Source of the DNA: Azolla caroliniana | Lineage: Eukaryota; Polypodiophyta | Direction of reading: 5' to 3' | Assembly (NCBI GenBank): GCA_043228905.1 | Contig: JBHGNT010000006.1 | Coordinates: 2,604,001-2,668,000, forward strand | DNA: 64,000 nucleotides | Shown: positions 20,095-32,589 of the stretch, piece after piece | Layout: every line of letters begins with the position of its first letter | How positions within the stretch are numbered: position 1 is the first letter of the stretch | Made by a program: the position numbers and the translations under genes | The notes under the pieces: generated by a model | Databases searched by the model: none | What the model was told of the DNA's origin: nothing | The model's input: the letters and a program-made list of their open reading frames with translations, nothing else

Positions 20095-23000
20095 TCACAC
20101 AGAAAACATCTCGTAGAGGTCGACTTCGGTTCGATCGACTAGATGATTAGCTGGTGATGCCTGCCTCGTGGGGCCATATTGATCACAACAAGCTCTGGAT
20201 GCTACGGAAAATTGATCCATTCTAATATCATGCCGAGACCTATTTTGTGGCCAATCCAATATTGTATTATGATCAGCTCCAAGAGTTTCATCATCGCCAT
20301 CATCATGGTGATTAATTATAGTGTCGTTAATCCCTGTCAATCGATCATATAATGTTAAACCTACTTTTTAGTACACACTTAGCATATCTGATATACAATT
20401 TAATTTCCTATGGATGGAATCTTACAGAGGATTATCTGCATTTATATGAATGAGTGGCTAACCTGCACGATGGGTTGTTAATGGTTGCCGTGGATATAAC
20501 CCATGATTATGAGAAAAAGGAGGAAGAATATTATGATCAGCTGAAGCATTCGCCATCATCCATGCAGCATTCATACTGGCTGCATCGTACTGATATTCTT
20601 GATCAAGAGCATCTATAACCATTAATTCAGCTTTATTATCAAGCTGGATACTTGCTCCTTGATGAATGCTAATTACTCCTCCCTGATCAATACTATCAAC
20701 ATTATTATGAGCATAATGGTGGTTATTTGTATAATTAGATCCAATTATGTCTTGGATTAAGCCACAAAAGCTTCCGTGACTAATGTTATTAATCGTCGGC
20801 CATTCCTGATTTGGCAAATTATAGTTATTGCTGGGAATAATAATATCCGTCTTCATCTCAGGAACCGTGGACGCAGGATCGTAGTGATTAGTTGTTCCGG
20901 ATCCGAACATCTGATAACGGATGGATGGATCTTCTGAGCCCATTAATGATGAAGTACTAGGAAATTTGTAAGAATCCCCGTATAATTGACTGGGCCATGA
21001 ATGATGGGAAGCAGGGAAATTAGTAGGATTAGGGCTATCATTAGTGCTAGAAGTAGAAGCACGATTAGGATCAGGAGTGCCAATGGGATTGGGGGAGAGA
21101 AGAGGATTAGGATCATTATCGTCTCTATGATCATCCCATAAATGATCGTTAGGATTATAATTGATAGTGGTGTCGGAGCAAGATGAATCGGCACTCAGAA
21201 GGGGGCTGGAGTATTGGGCGGATGAGATGTGGGGGGGGTACCCATGAGGCGCCGGATTAGTGGCGCAGGCCTTGTTATGGGCAGGCGGATGGGAGCCCTT
21301 CTTCTTATGAGCCTCCGTCTGCAGTATGTAATCCCTGAGGATGGTGCTCCTCCGGCCACGGGCCGGACAATGGGCGGCGGCCATTGACCCCCACGATTTG
21401 TCCGGCGTGACCCCACATTTGTCCGCGTCCGCGCCATCGGCCTCCCCCTCGGCCTCCCCCTCAATGCTGTTCTTCTTCTTCTTCTTCTTCGTGGCCGTGG
21501 CCCCGGCGGCGGTGCGGCGCGCATCCTTGCGCCGCTTCGTCGCGTTCCACACGTTCTTGATGTTGTTCTCCGTCCGCCCCGGTATCAGCTTCGCGATGGC
21601 CGCCCACTTGCTACCCATCTTCCGGTGCAAGCTAATTAGCAGCTCCTCCTCCTCCTCCGTCCAGCAATCGCGCTAAAAAGAGGATCAGTCGATGGATTCT
21701 AGAGATTAGTCCTTCAAACATGGTCCTGATTAGAGATTGGGCACTTAACATGATCCTAATTAGATATTAGTAGTCACTTAACATTGTCCTCATTAGAGAT
21801 TAGTCACTTAATTAGAGATTCGTCTCTTAGAAGGGTTTGGAACATGGTACTCGGTCATCTAATTAGCACTAGAATCATGGAATCAACCACACAAAAGTTA
21901 AAACACATAATACCCATAATGTACTTCATACCTTGACTCTAATAATGATCTTTTAATTAGCACTTCTCCAACATGGAATTCTAACAGTTAATGCAATGCA
22001 CCTAAATAGAGCACCAACAATTGAATTGTTTGATAGTGCTACTAGGCGCACATTGGTCTACGAAATCTTATATGTATTCAACAACAATTGCCTACATTAA
22101 AAATGCCCATGTTCTTATGGGATCAGCCAAAGTCTTCCATGGCCATAATTTGCATTAAAGCAAGCACACCTGGTTTTTCTACATAGAAACTTGGCATGTG
22201 TGAAAATTTACCATGTACAAAAATAATCAATATCACCATGTATTTCCAAAGTTGTTTACCTGGCCAGCCATATTAGGAGTATCCTCCTACATCATGACAA
22301 GGTTAATTTACCCCAATGTTAAATTAATTATAATTTCCATTATTGAATGTTATACACAGCCGGAACCTTGAATACGTATCGTCATGTAGTGTCTCGATTG
22401 TAACTAGCTGGTCACCAAATGTAGCCATGTAATGTCACGATGGTAATCACCAGATGTGAGTTGTGGAGGAGTTTAATCCCCAAGGAAAATATCCTCCTAC
22501 TTGCATCCTAGGTCTCAAAGTTCAATCCCATGTGAAACCGCCACAAAATTTTGTGTATGTGCATCTTTAATGTCATTATTCATGTTTCGGTGCCTATGTG
22601 TGGAAAAATTACAAACACTACTACGACACACATACATTGAATGGGATGTTTTACGAAATATCCACAATGATCTTACAAACGGACTCAACAAAGTTGGTGA
22701 TCCGAGTTAATCTTCGTGAAAACTTGGAGAGGACTAGATGAAGAAGAATCTACACCTTTCTTGAAAAGAATTACCATGCAAATAAGTTATATATATGCAT
22801 ATTATTTAGAAAATGTTCTCTTTCACCAAAAGAACAAAGACCAAGGTTGTAATTAACTAGTGAGAAATGGGAACTCTAATTATTCATGAAATACATTCTA
22901 GTATTATTGTATCATCTTGTAAGTCCTAGATATCAAAACCTAGGAAATTATACCCAAACTATACAATATGCAAAGTATGATGGTAAATGAGGTCACATAT

Positions 23001-25545
23001 ATAGGATGATCATAGTCATCTTGTATGCCTGATGCATATGACACCACGTAGTAGTAGTAGTATAGCTTAAAACAATGTGTAACTAAACAATTATATTTAA
23101 GTTGGATCACCATACTATAATTTAGGAACCCACATTGGAGGGGCTACATAGAGACTAGTTTACATGTGTTGGAGTCATTCACAATATTTGTCATGAGTCC
23201 ATTAAGATGCCATTAATTATTAGAAATTCTATTATCAATGGTTAAAAGTTAGACACATTAGCCGGTTTTGTCCATTTCTACTAGTCTAGGTCACTCCAGC
23301 CAATTTCCAATGGGACAGTATTTAAAGAGTGCAAAAGAGTGGATTAAACTAAAATCTATTAGATCAAGGAGTAATACCATATAGGATTCAACTAATTCGT
23401 CAAGCATCCAAAGGTCCTTATCAATTCTATACTCCAACGTATAGAAGACTACTCAAGGCCGGGCATGTAACATGTTGACCATTGGGCACATGAAGATGAA
23501 CATGCAACAGATCACTAAAGACTACTCAAGGCCGGTCATGTAACGTGTTGGGGATGGAGCACACAATCTAGATGAACACTCGTGAAATATGTTTTGGGCT
23601 CCACCATTTCTCAAAGGAGCTTACTAGAAGGGCATCAACAAGATCCATATGCCATTATGTATGCATGCACCTAGGTTGAACAATGTTGATCAAGTACGAA
23701 CCATGGTGTAAAGCACAATATAAGCAAATTATAACATATCAGGACGGCAACCCAGCGTGGGCATCATTCCAACATAAGCAGTCCCAGGACAATGGTTACA
23801 CACACATACACTGGGCAATCAAGTCTAAAGTGGTACTTATAAAGAAGGCACATAACATTCAAATTTCGTAGCTAATTATATGACTAAATTGGATAAATGG
23901 TAGGTGCTAATATGGATGGCATGATGACAATACATATATTTGGAGGGTGACCCTGTTGCAAATTAGACTAAAGGCTAATGTTGTAGCTGTAAGACTTTAT
24001 ATATATATATAGGGTAAATATATTAGTAATGTATTGGATGTGCCATTTTAATGGCCATAAATACCATTAGATCATAGATATAGCAGCTTTATATGTATGT
24101 AAATTATGTAATAATGTATGTATTGTATGTACTACCTTGATGTGAGGCCTCAGGTGGTTTTGCCAACGTTCTCTGCATTGCTTCCCGATTCTGCCCTGCA
24201 GGTGCTGGGCAATCACCGACCATTTCCTCTCCCCATGCTGCTCCACTAGCTTCTTCAGATACCTTCATCATCACCGCAATCAACTTATTGCACTGGTAGA
24301 ACCATAATCATTGTCACCAATCCCCCACCCGTTAATATTCTAATTCAAAACCCTAACTATGAAAATGAATTATCGCGATGTGAGTGAAACCCTAATGATT
24401 GGTTAGGATTTCATAGAAGAGTTAAACTAGTGGCTTGAATGTGTGCGGCCTAGGCTTGGGATGATTTAAACACAAGTAAATGCTTCTTATATCGATGGTG
24501 AATCCCTATAATTACTGGCTTACCCTAATTATTGGAATCCTAATAACGAACCAATCTGATGATTGGAAAGGATCCTAATAATGAATTAATAAACTGATGA
24601 ATCATGCTAAACCCAGATAATCAATCCATAAGCTAATGAATCATTATGCACCTAATATTGAATTCATATACTATGTATGCTGTGATTAAGAACAATATAC
24701 AGAACGAGTTACACACATATAAATATAATTAATATGTACCTGTCTTCATCTGGCGTCCACTGGCCCTTGGTTATGCAACCCTTCTTATGAATAATAATAG
24801 TATTCTTATTATTGCTAGTAGTTGTTGTTGTTGTTGGTGCAGTAGTACTAGTGGTGTTGCTAATTGATGAGATTAACGATGATGACCTTGTCAATCGAAT
24901 CACATTACTAGCAATCATTTGATCATTAAATATGGAGTGATTAGAGTCCAGATTATCGTTGAGTGCAATGTTTTGATCACTATAACTACTCATTAAGCTT
25001 GAATCTATAGAGACACCATCATTAATAAGGTTAGCAGACATATTCTGATATTCATTCATTATATTACCAGGGTCATTAACTTGGTTCTTATAGTTAGTCA
25101 TGTAATCATGGGTGGATGCATGACTAGATTGAATCTGATCGTTCATGGTTATGTTATTATGGTTATCAAGGAGATCACTAAGGCAGCTCTGATGATGATT
25201 AGAGGAGGTAATTAAGGATCTTTGGGTAACATAATGATCTTCTGATGCTATAATATGCTTCTGGCTGATGGGTTGATCGTGGCTATATTGATAATTTGTT
25301 GATAAGACCAGCATTTCTTCGTCAGCTGCTTCGGCTTCTGCTTCTGCCTCAGATCCTTCTTCTAATCCCGGCATAATTAGGTCATTCATGAGAACTAATC
25401 CTTCCCTATCAATATATTCATTGCAGAAGCCAGCTGATATTGGGGACTGCTTCTCTGAGAGATAATTGCTAGCAGTATGACTGTTCTTACTGTATAGCCA
25501 TCCCTCAGATACTAATGGATTATAATTGGATTCCGCAGAACTCAT
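20095..25545 (-). CDS. R2R3-MYB transcription factor, MYB98/MYB64/MYB119/MYB115/MYB118 type
   Basis: This is a nuclear DNA-binding transcription factor. Exons on the minus strand are 25545-24740, 24262-24136, 21672-20463 and 20333-20095. Phases match at each junction and give 793 aa. The long acidic, serine- and asparagine-rich N-terminus (about 258 residues) precedes the MYB repeats. R2 begins [10 protein letters not shown] at the end of exon 1 and continues in exon 2 with [23 protein letters not shown]3 is in exon 3: [49 protein letters not shown]. The helix [11 protein letters not shown] and WNATKRR are typical of the MYB98-like clade, which in Arabidopsis controls female gametophyte and embryo gene expression. 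A lysine run after R3 could help nuclear import. The remaining 330 residues are low-complexity and probably regulatory. Exon 4 is the least certain: without it the frame would close at 20458. Confidence 0.88.
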
Positions 25546-25559
25546 TTTGGGTTGCGATA

Positions 25560-26600
25560 TTCACTCCCTGGATCTACGAAAATTCAAGAATAATTAAAAT
25601 ACTAAGCAGAGAAAATAAGATTGAAAAATAACATCATGCGAGATTAAATCAAGTTATTATTATACAGCCAAAAAAGAAAATTTGAAAGGAAATTGGGGGA
25701 AAACAAATTATAAGTTAATCATTTACTTTTTGCATGTCGATGAGCAGGCAGGCCTTTTTTGGGATGGGTTAAGTCAGGATTAGGATTACTGGATAATTTT
25801 AACGAGAATGTTCCATACTGCTGCTACCACAAAATCGGAACTACTGAATTGCTGACCAAAATCAGAGAAATGTTGGTCATGGACTCATCAAAAACCATGG
25901 CTACTCGATCAATCAATCGGTTGGATGGATCCATTCTCACATACATTAGCGCAGCAGGAATATGTTGTAGCAGCTTCTTCTTCATCCATCTCTCCTATAC
26001 CTGCACAGCAAATGAGAATTGGGGGGGGCAACACAGAATGGAGATTCATCGATTATATAGAGAAACAGACACAAACAGAAAATGAAGAGAAAAAAAGGAG
26101 TAAATTTGCAGCAATAATTAAGTAACTAATTCCAAAACATTTACAAAAAAACAAACAAAAATTGGAAGTAAAAAATTAATATGGAAATATGAATTTTGGG
26201 TCTCGGGGTGGATTTTTGGTTTTATTTAATTGAAAAAGAAAATCCGTCTGCGAGCCAATCAATGCTCAGAAAAAGGAAGATATGGGCGGTGGGCCCCGCC
26301 CCCCCCCCCTCTCTCTCCGTCCAGATTTGATCTGGGCCGTCCGTTGGAGCCCCATCGGGCGGGGCAGGACCGTCCGATGAGCTGGTGTCGGAAAAGGATT
26401 TCCATCCGGCGATCCTGCTCGCATCTCCGCCGTCCGATTCCAACGGCCCAGATCTCTCGGAGATGCACCCCTTCGACTTCCTTCCCACTCCCCTGTTTCT
26501 TAATTCGAATCCCTCCTTTTTTTTCTCTTGTTCTTTTTTTTTTCCCCCTTTTCCTATTTATTTTTGTATTTCCTTTTTTATTCACTTTTGAATCTCGTTT
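25560..26600 (-). promoter_or_regulatory. 5' flank of the MYB gene
   Basis: No coding region is evident. A GC-rich block at 26284-26480 stands out from AT-rich surroundings. It has a C run followed by (CT)n, several copies of the string CCGTCC (26338, 26369, 26428), MSA-like CCAACGG at 26441, and a long-range inverted repeat GATCTGGGCCGT (26330) / ACGGCCCAGATC (26443). The TGGGCC/GGCCCA arms match the site II type element of plant promoters. A pyrimidine-rich stretch continues to 26600. I infer a proximal promoter or 5' UTR. Confidence 0.5.
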
Positions 26601-29600
26601 TTAATGGTATTCAGACAAAACCAATTAAAATAAATAATATAAATAAATAAATAAAGACACTTTATCCTTTTTGTTTCTTTTTTCTGCAATTTATTTTCTT
26701 TTTCTTTAATCTTTTTTAATCTAATTTCATTTATCATGAAATCGAAAAAACTTTAACAAACCACTCGAGTAAAAAAAAAAATAGAAATGAAAAATAGTTA
26801 TCGTTTTATGAAAATACAAACCAAATTTTAGTACATTTTGTATTGTCTTCTTCTTTCTAGCACCCTACACCTAAAAGGAGTTGTGGCTTCTTAAATCTCA
26901 CACAATCATGGGGGCTTGACTTGACACACATATCAACCACAGAGTTTGTGTCGACACCTTCAACAATATCATCGACCTTGTATCGATTCCTACATATGTG
27001 CAATTTCCCGAGCATCTCGTCACACCTACGCCTCTAACTAAACATTCTATGTGTTGAGCCCAACAAAGGACTTACTCACATTATACATATTATGCCATTT
27101 TCCCATATGCAGTTATCGTTTGTGAAATGTTTATGGTACCTCTAGTTTCCATGAGCCTTAACATCCACTTCTTTTATGGTGCATGTCCATGTATTTGGTG
27201 AACCTAGTTTACTCTATGTACACTTATAATGCATGTTAAAATGGATATTCTAATGGCTAGAGAATGATGAATAAAATAAGCATTAACTACACAATTGATG
27301 TTGTTGTCATCATAAAAACTTTACGACCATTATTATTTGTTGGCATATGAGCTCAACCAATCACCTTCGACATATACAGATGGATGGTTTGGGCAACAAG
27401 TTCAGTGCACAAGACAATTTCCACTGCTGACCAAGGAGGGATGGTCGATGAGTTCATTAGAATGCATAAGAACCCTCACATCTGATACCCAACTAGAGAG
27501 ATATACAACATGCATAATTTTGCTACATGTAGAAATGGGCAAGTTATGCATTTTAATACATGTTGATAATAGGTTGATTGTATACTTATATGGTATGTGA
27601 AATTGGGTAGCATAATATAGACTATCATTGATGCTACATTAGTAATTTGTTCAATTAGAGAACTTGAATATAATAAACTATGAAGTAATGTACCTTTTCA
27701 TTCATCTCATGACAACTCTTCACAAAAAATATTGTGCAAGTTTGTTATTTTGCAAGTTGGGAACAATGTGAATATTTTAATAAAAAGAATCTAAATGGTT
27801 AAGAACTATAACCAATAGGCTCAAGAGTGTAGGTATAATGCTCTTGGGCTAGTCACATACGATGACGTAAATGACACTTTTACACTTGTTTTTACAACTA
27901 TCTATTTTAGAATCAACATTGTGTTGATAGTCGAGGTCCAAGGAATGTCAAACTTAGCTTGCAAATTATATGAACTTCATTAATGTGGCCTCTTTGTCCA
28001 TTATAGTTTACAAGGATCATTAAGATTGTTTTGCTTAAACGACATAGCATAAAGTTATAATGCATCTTGTCACTTGACTCAGTTTACAATGAAGGTGCAA
28101 GAATGTTCAATTCAAAGTGTACATTTGAGTTGAAACTAAATTATGTGGCCCCAAAGAGGCATATTGGGTTGGTCTGCCTATCATATCTTGAAATGTGTGA
28201 TACATAAGAGTGTGAATATGTCACACATGTGGAAATAATGTGTGCGCTAGATATACATGCAAAAGATAGTAGGAGAGATCGTTTTGATTCCTTGTCCAAG
28301 ATAATTTTGTAGAACAGAAATTTACAATGGATATTGTTGTGGATGAAATCATCAATATTGTTACGAAATCTTGCCATATTTCAGCTTCTTTTCAATGCAT
28401 CTAAAAATAAAAAAATGTGCAAACACTCTTGAGGAAAGTGTGTTGGTGCCATTATCCATTAAATCTAAGTGGTTCAATTAAAAGTATCCACCTTAGAAGG
28501 ATGAGATTCAATTAAACAAGAAATGCTCCAATTGGATGTATATATTATTATAGAAGCATACCCACGATACTATAATGGAGAACTTCATGGTTGACGAGAT
28601 CCTCGCATTAACGATGAGACATTTCTAGGTCTGAATTCAAAAGTATACGCAAGGTTTTCCAAAAAAAAATTGATTCAATCTCAACTTCTGGAGGTAAAAC
28701 ATAAGAATGTGGTTTACAAGTCGGAGATTGTGTGTGTGTGTGTGTGTGTGTGTGCACGCGCATGCAAGTTGTGACATATAACAACGCCATAAAGGATATC
28801 TTTCTTCATTGAGTAATTATTCGAAGATTATAAATTTATAGCCACTCATAGAAAGAGAGAGTTGAGACTAATATATTCAAGATGTCTTACAAAACATTTC
28901 TTCCTCTCTATTTCATTCACAACTCAACTTACTTTGCGAGGTAAGAGACAGTTTATTCGTAACAAGACCGGAGATATGTATATATATGTATTGACAAAAT
29001 TGTACTTGTCTCATGTTTTAATGTGTGTGAGTCGTTACTGTTAGATGTCTATAAATTTGGAATTTGGAATAGTTGACTATATTAAGAGCATTAACAGTTG
29101 ATTAACATTCTCTTATTCTTTTTTGGTTTATCTAAATTCAATGGCTTGAGAGACTAAACATGAAAAAACATATGGTAACTTTCTTTTATAGTGTTATTAC
29201 ATAATCTTATTACTATGTGTCAAACTCTCTCGACGCAACTGTATGTATTTGCAAGGTTACCTTGACAAAACCCAATTCTACTAGCTTTCTCTAGGAAAGC
29301 GATTTGTTTTAGCTTGCCTCTCCATTTTGCAAGGCCTCTAAAACTTTGCCTTCTTTAAATGTTCTATATACAACAGAAGTCTTAAATTTAATTGCAAACA
29401 TTATAGAAATGCCTTAAATTTAATATTTAAAAGAACTTTTCAAAGTGAAGCTTAAGCTCAATTTGCAAATAACTTCCAAAACATACCAACTTTATGCCTT
29501 CGAGTTAGTAAGTAACCATATATGAACGCATACTAATATATTCATAAACATTTTATTTTATTTATCTTTTATTCGTCAAAATAATCAACCTATTTGAGTG

Positions 29601-30960
29601 GCAAGTCTAAATAATCTAGTTGTTTTTGTAAGTTGCATCATTGAAGTACATTGGCCACAAATGAGGAATTAACTTTCTGTAGCAAGGTAAATGTGCACGA
29701 ACATGGCTCAATATGCTACTACCGCAAATACACCTTCTAAGTCAATGCAATCAGATATACACACGCACAAACAAACAAACAAACCATCGAGTGCAAGACA
29801 AAGTGTTATTCACACTTGTTTTTTTGCATACTAGTTGTTATTAAGCTAGTTTCAAAATTACTCCAACTAGCTTGTAGGGAGAAGGAGGAAATAGCTGTCT
29901 CATGCAAAGTATGTGCCAGAAATCAAGGCTTGGCAAGTGGCAAATTAAACAAACCCTACTCTAGAGTCTAACTCGTGGGCCTTTTAAGTTAGCACACACA
30001 AGAACATAAGAAAATCGAAATGCTTGAATTGGAGATAAAAGGATTGAATTTAAGACTCATAAGCATCCTTCAAATTATTCTTATTCTTATACATAATGTA
30101 TACACATAAATTAATGCTTTTGTCTTGAAGTGACGACTCTCTCTCTTGCTCTCCCTCTACCCCCCAACACAAACACACATGTGAGAAGAGTTTAGTATAT
30201 AGACCAGAAACATGAGGCACATTTAAGAGGTAAAAAGGGCACTAACCCCACACTATACCAGTTAAAAATATAATTTATACCCCCCCACTCCCGCACTACT
30301 CATCCTATGGACTCATACTAACCATCTCTTTTTTCGTTTTATTACTTTCATACACTAGAAGAATCGGTGAGCAACTTGTTAGAATGACCGATGAATTAAT
30401 GATGATGAGTATGAGTACCACTAGTAATGACTGTACTATATAGATATTAAGCCATTATCATGAATTACTATGGTTAGTGTATGTATACATATGATTGAAG
30501 ATAAAAGTATGTCCATATGCATGCCTTATATTATCATATGTCCTCCAACATTTAATGTTGGCCAGTATATACACACTAATGATTTGGAATCTATTCTCTT
30601 CCACCATGTCTCTATGTACGAGTATCTTTGTAATAGGGCCAATGATGAATTATATGAAGCCAGAAAAACAAGTCTTCAAAACTTAAACTAAATGTTTTTT
30701 TGGAAACTTATACTCCAATAAAAACTAAACATATGCATATATATTAGTTATACCTCTCAATGTTTTAAGTGGCTTTATTCAATTTTATTTTATTTTCCAA
30801 AAAAATACTGCTTCGCATTAGTTAGCAAACAAAATTACATCATAGAACTCTCAAAATTCCTCTCAACAGCCCTCACTCTGGCCTTCTCACCAAAGCGGAC
30901 ATAGTCCCCACCTCATTTTCAACAAACGTATCCAAACAACTCCAATAACCTAGTTATTTG
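26600..30960. other. Gene-poor intergenic region
   Basis: This is AT-rich DNA with only short open frames of no recognisable family. It contains a (GT)n microsatellite at 28731-28754 and simple A/T tracts. I see no gene, LTR or inverted-repeat element here. Confidence 0.5.
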
Positions 30961-30984
30961 TACCATAACTATACAAATTTACAA

Positions 30985-32184
30985 CACCTAGACGTTGTTG
31001 GAAACTATTGGGGGAAACAACCATCGGGGTGCTTGGTAGTGCCATTGAGGCCCTGATGATGATCTGCCGACCATAGGAGAATTACCCCATTTCAGCAAGA
31101 ACTTTGATCGAGATCTTTCAGCTGCATCAGATTCCCCCTTAATCGAGTCGTATCGTCCCCGCAGCCAAGAGACCAACTCAAACCAGATATTTATTAATAC
31201 CTCACCACTAGGGATCTTTTGTTTTTGAAAAACAAACTTACAGCGGTTGGTCCAAATGTGCCAGACCGATAAACAAGCCACCATCCTCCATATCTCTTCA
31301 AAAAGTTCTGAGTTAGTGCCAAGTCGAACTCCAGCCCGTTGAAACACCTTGCCACCTTGCACTATAAATCCATGTCTGTGAGGGTTTAACTGTTCAGCCC
31401 AACCTTCCCCTGTTAATTTCAGCCCCTATACGGACCTCCATACAACTCACCCATTCACGCCGCATGCTACCACTATCCGAAGACTTCTACCCCAAATGTT
31501 AATAGCCTCGTTACAATTCCAAAAACAATGAGGAATTGATTCCAAAGGGTGACCACAAATTTTGCATCCAGCCTCACCACCACGACACCTAAGCCACTCC
31601 CCCACTGGTACAACTTTGTGACTAAGAAGCCACAACCAAAGCTTTATTTTTTCTGGCATATCGAACGCCCATAGCCTCCTCCAAAACGACTTCAACCAGC
31701 CATCAAAAATGCCTTTATCCTTCCAGCTATTGCGAGTTAGGGCAACACCCATCGATTTAGATCCAATGATTTGCCTTCCTAGCTTGGTAGTGTACTCGAA
31801 AAACCGTTCAAGTTTGTCCGTTCCCGGTTTCTGCCACCACACCTCTAGTGGATCCCAATCCAGATCACATATGGGCTTGTTGTCAACTATCCAAAGCTTA
31901 CAATCAGATTGCAGCTTCCCTGGGTCCTGGTTTACTTGCCACTTCTTACCTTCTAGCATTGCCACTCGTACTGCCAACCACGGGCCATTGTCTGCCAAAG
32001 CACTTAGGTTGCCCCACCACCGATACTCATTAGATGGGCACCTGCCTCGGATAACTTGTGCATCGTCCTCACCCACAAACCACCCAAACCAGACCCCCTC
32101 TTCTTCATTCATCCTAGCTAGACCATCAACAGCCTTATCTATCAAATGGGTAATCTTTTCCTCAATATTAATTATAGCCCTCAA
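30985..32184 (-). pseudogene. 3' end of a LINE (non-LTR) retrotransposon with zf-RVT domain
   Basis: The minus-strand frame from 32184 to 31447 ends with the reverse transcriptase zinc-binding domain found at the C-terminus of plant LINE proteins: FWRRLWAFDMPEKIKLWLWL, CKICGHPLESIPHCFWNCN. A second open piece (31362-30988) continues with VACLSVWHIWTNRCKFVF and a tail, after a stop and frame change near 31400. The endonuclease and reverse transcriptase core are absent, which is normal for a 5'-truncated LINE copy. I could not define target duplications or a poly(A) end. Confidence 0.8.
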
Positions 32185-32589
32185 TAAAACTAGTTATATT
32201 CCTCTCTCAACAATGATATGTTGATGTTTATTTTTTCTTCAAATATTCCCTTCATTAGTATTAAGAAAAAGTGCCGGAAGGCTATAAAATGTACAATTAG
32301 GAAACGTTACGTACAAAAAAGATTATCAAGGCAAGGACTAGGGATGATGGTATTTCCAAATCAGTCCTTGATACGTTCATGTTCACCCATACTCCCTTGG
32401 GGAAAATATGACTCTCTAGTTGAAATTAGTAAAAATCCTACAAATGAGTTCAAAAAGGTTAAAAAGTTATCCATTGTCTATATATACAAGAGAGGGGTGT
32501 GAGAGAGATTTGGACAATATATTGTAGAATCAATGATAATTAGTTTTTTTATTTTTTTTACAAAAAAAAACTCCTTCCATTAGTTAATC

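Noticed and set aside
21341-21676. 111-codon plus-strand frame
   Set aside because: It is antisense to the MYB R3 repeat exon. The phenylalanine run is the complement of the lysine codons.
26222-26604. Several overlapping frames of 68-124 codons on both strands
   Set aside because: They lie in the GC-rich and pyrimidine-rich MYB promoter, overlap each other in all frames and show no domain.
27337-27600. 87-codon plus-strand frame
   Set aside because: I considered a copia or PPR remnant, but no conserved block could be recognised in it or its flanks.
31709-32224. 171-codon plus-strand frame
   Set aside because: It is antisense to the LINE zf-RVT frame, which has clear family motifs.
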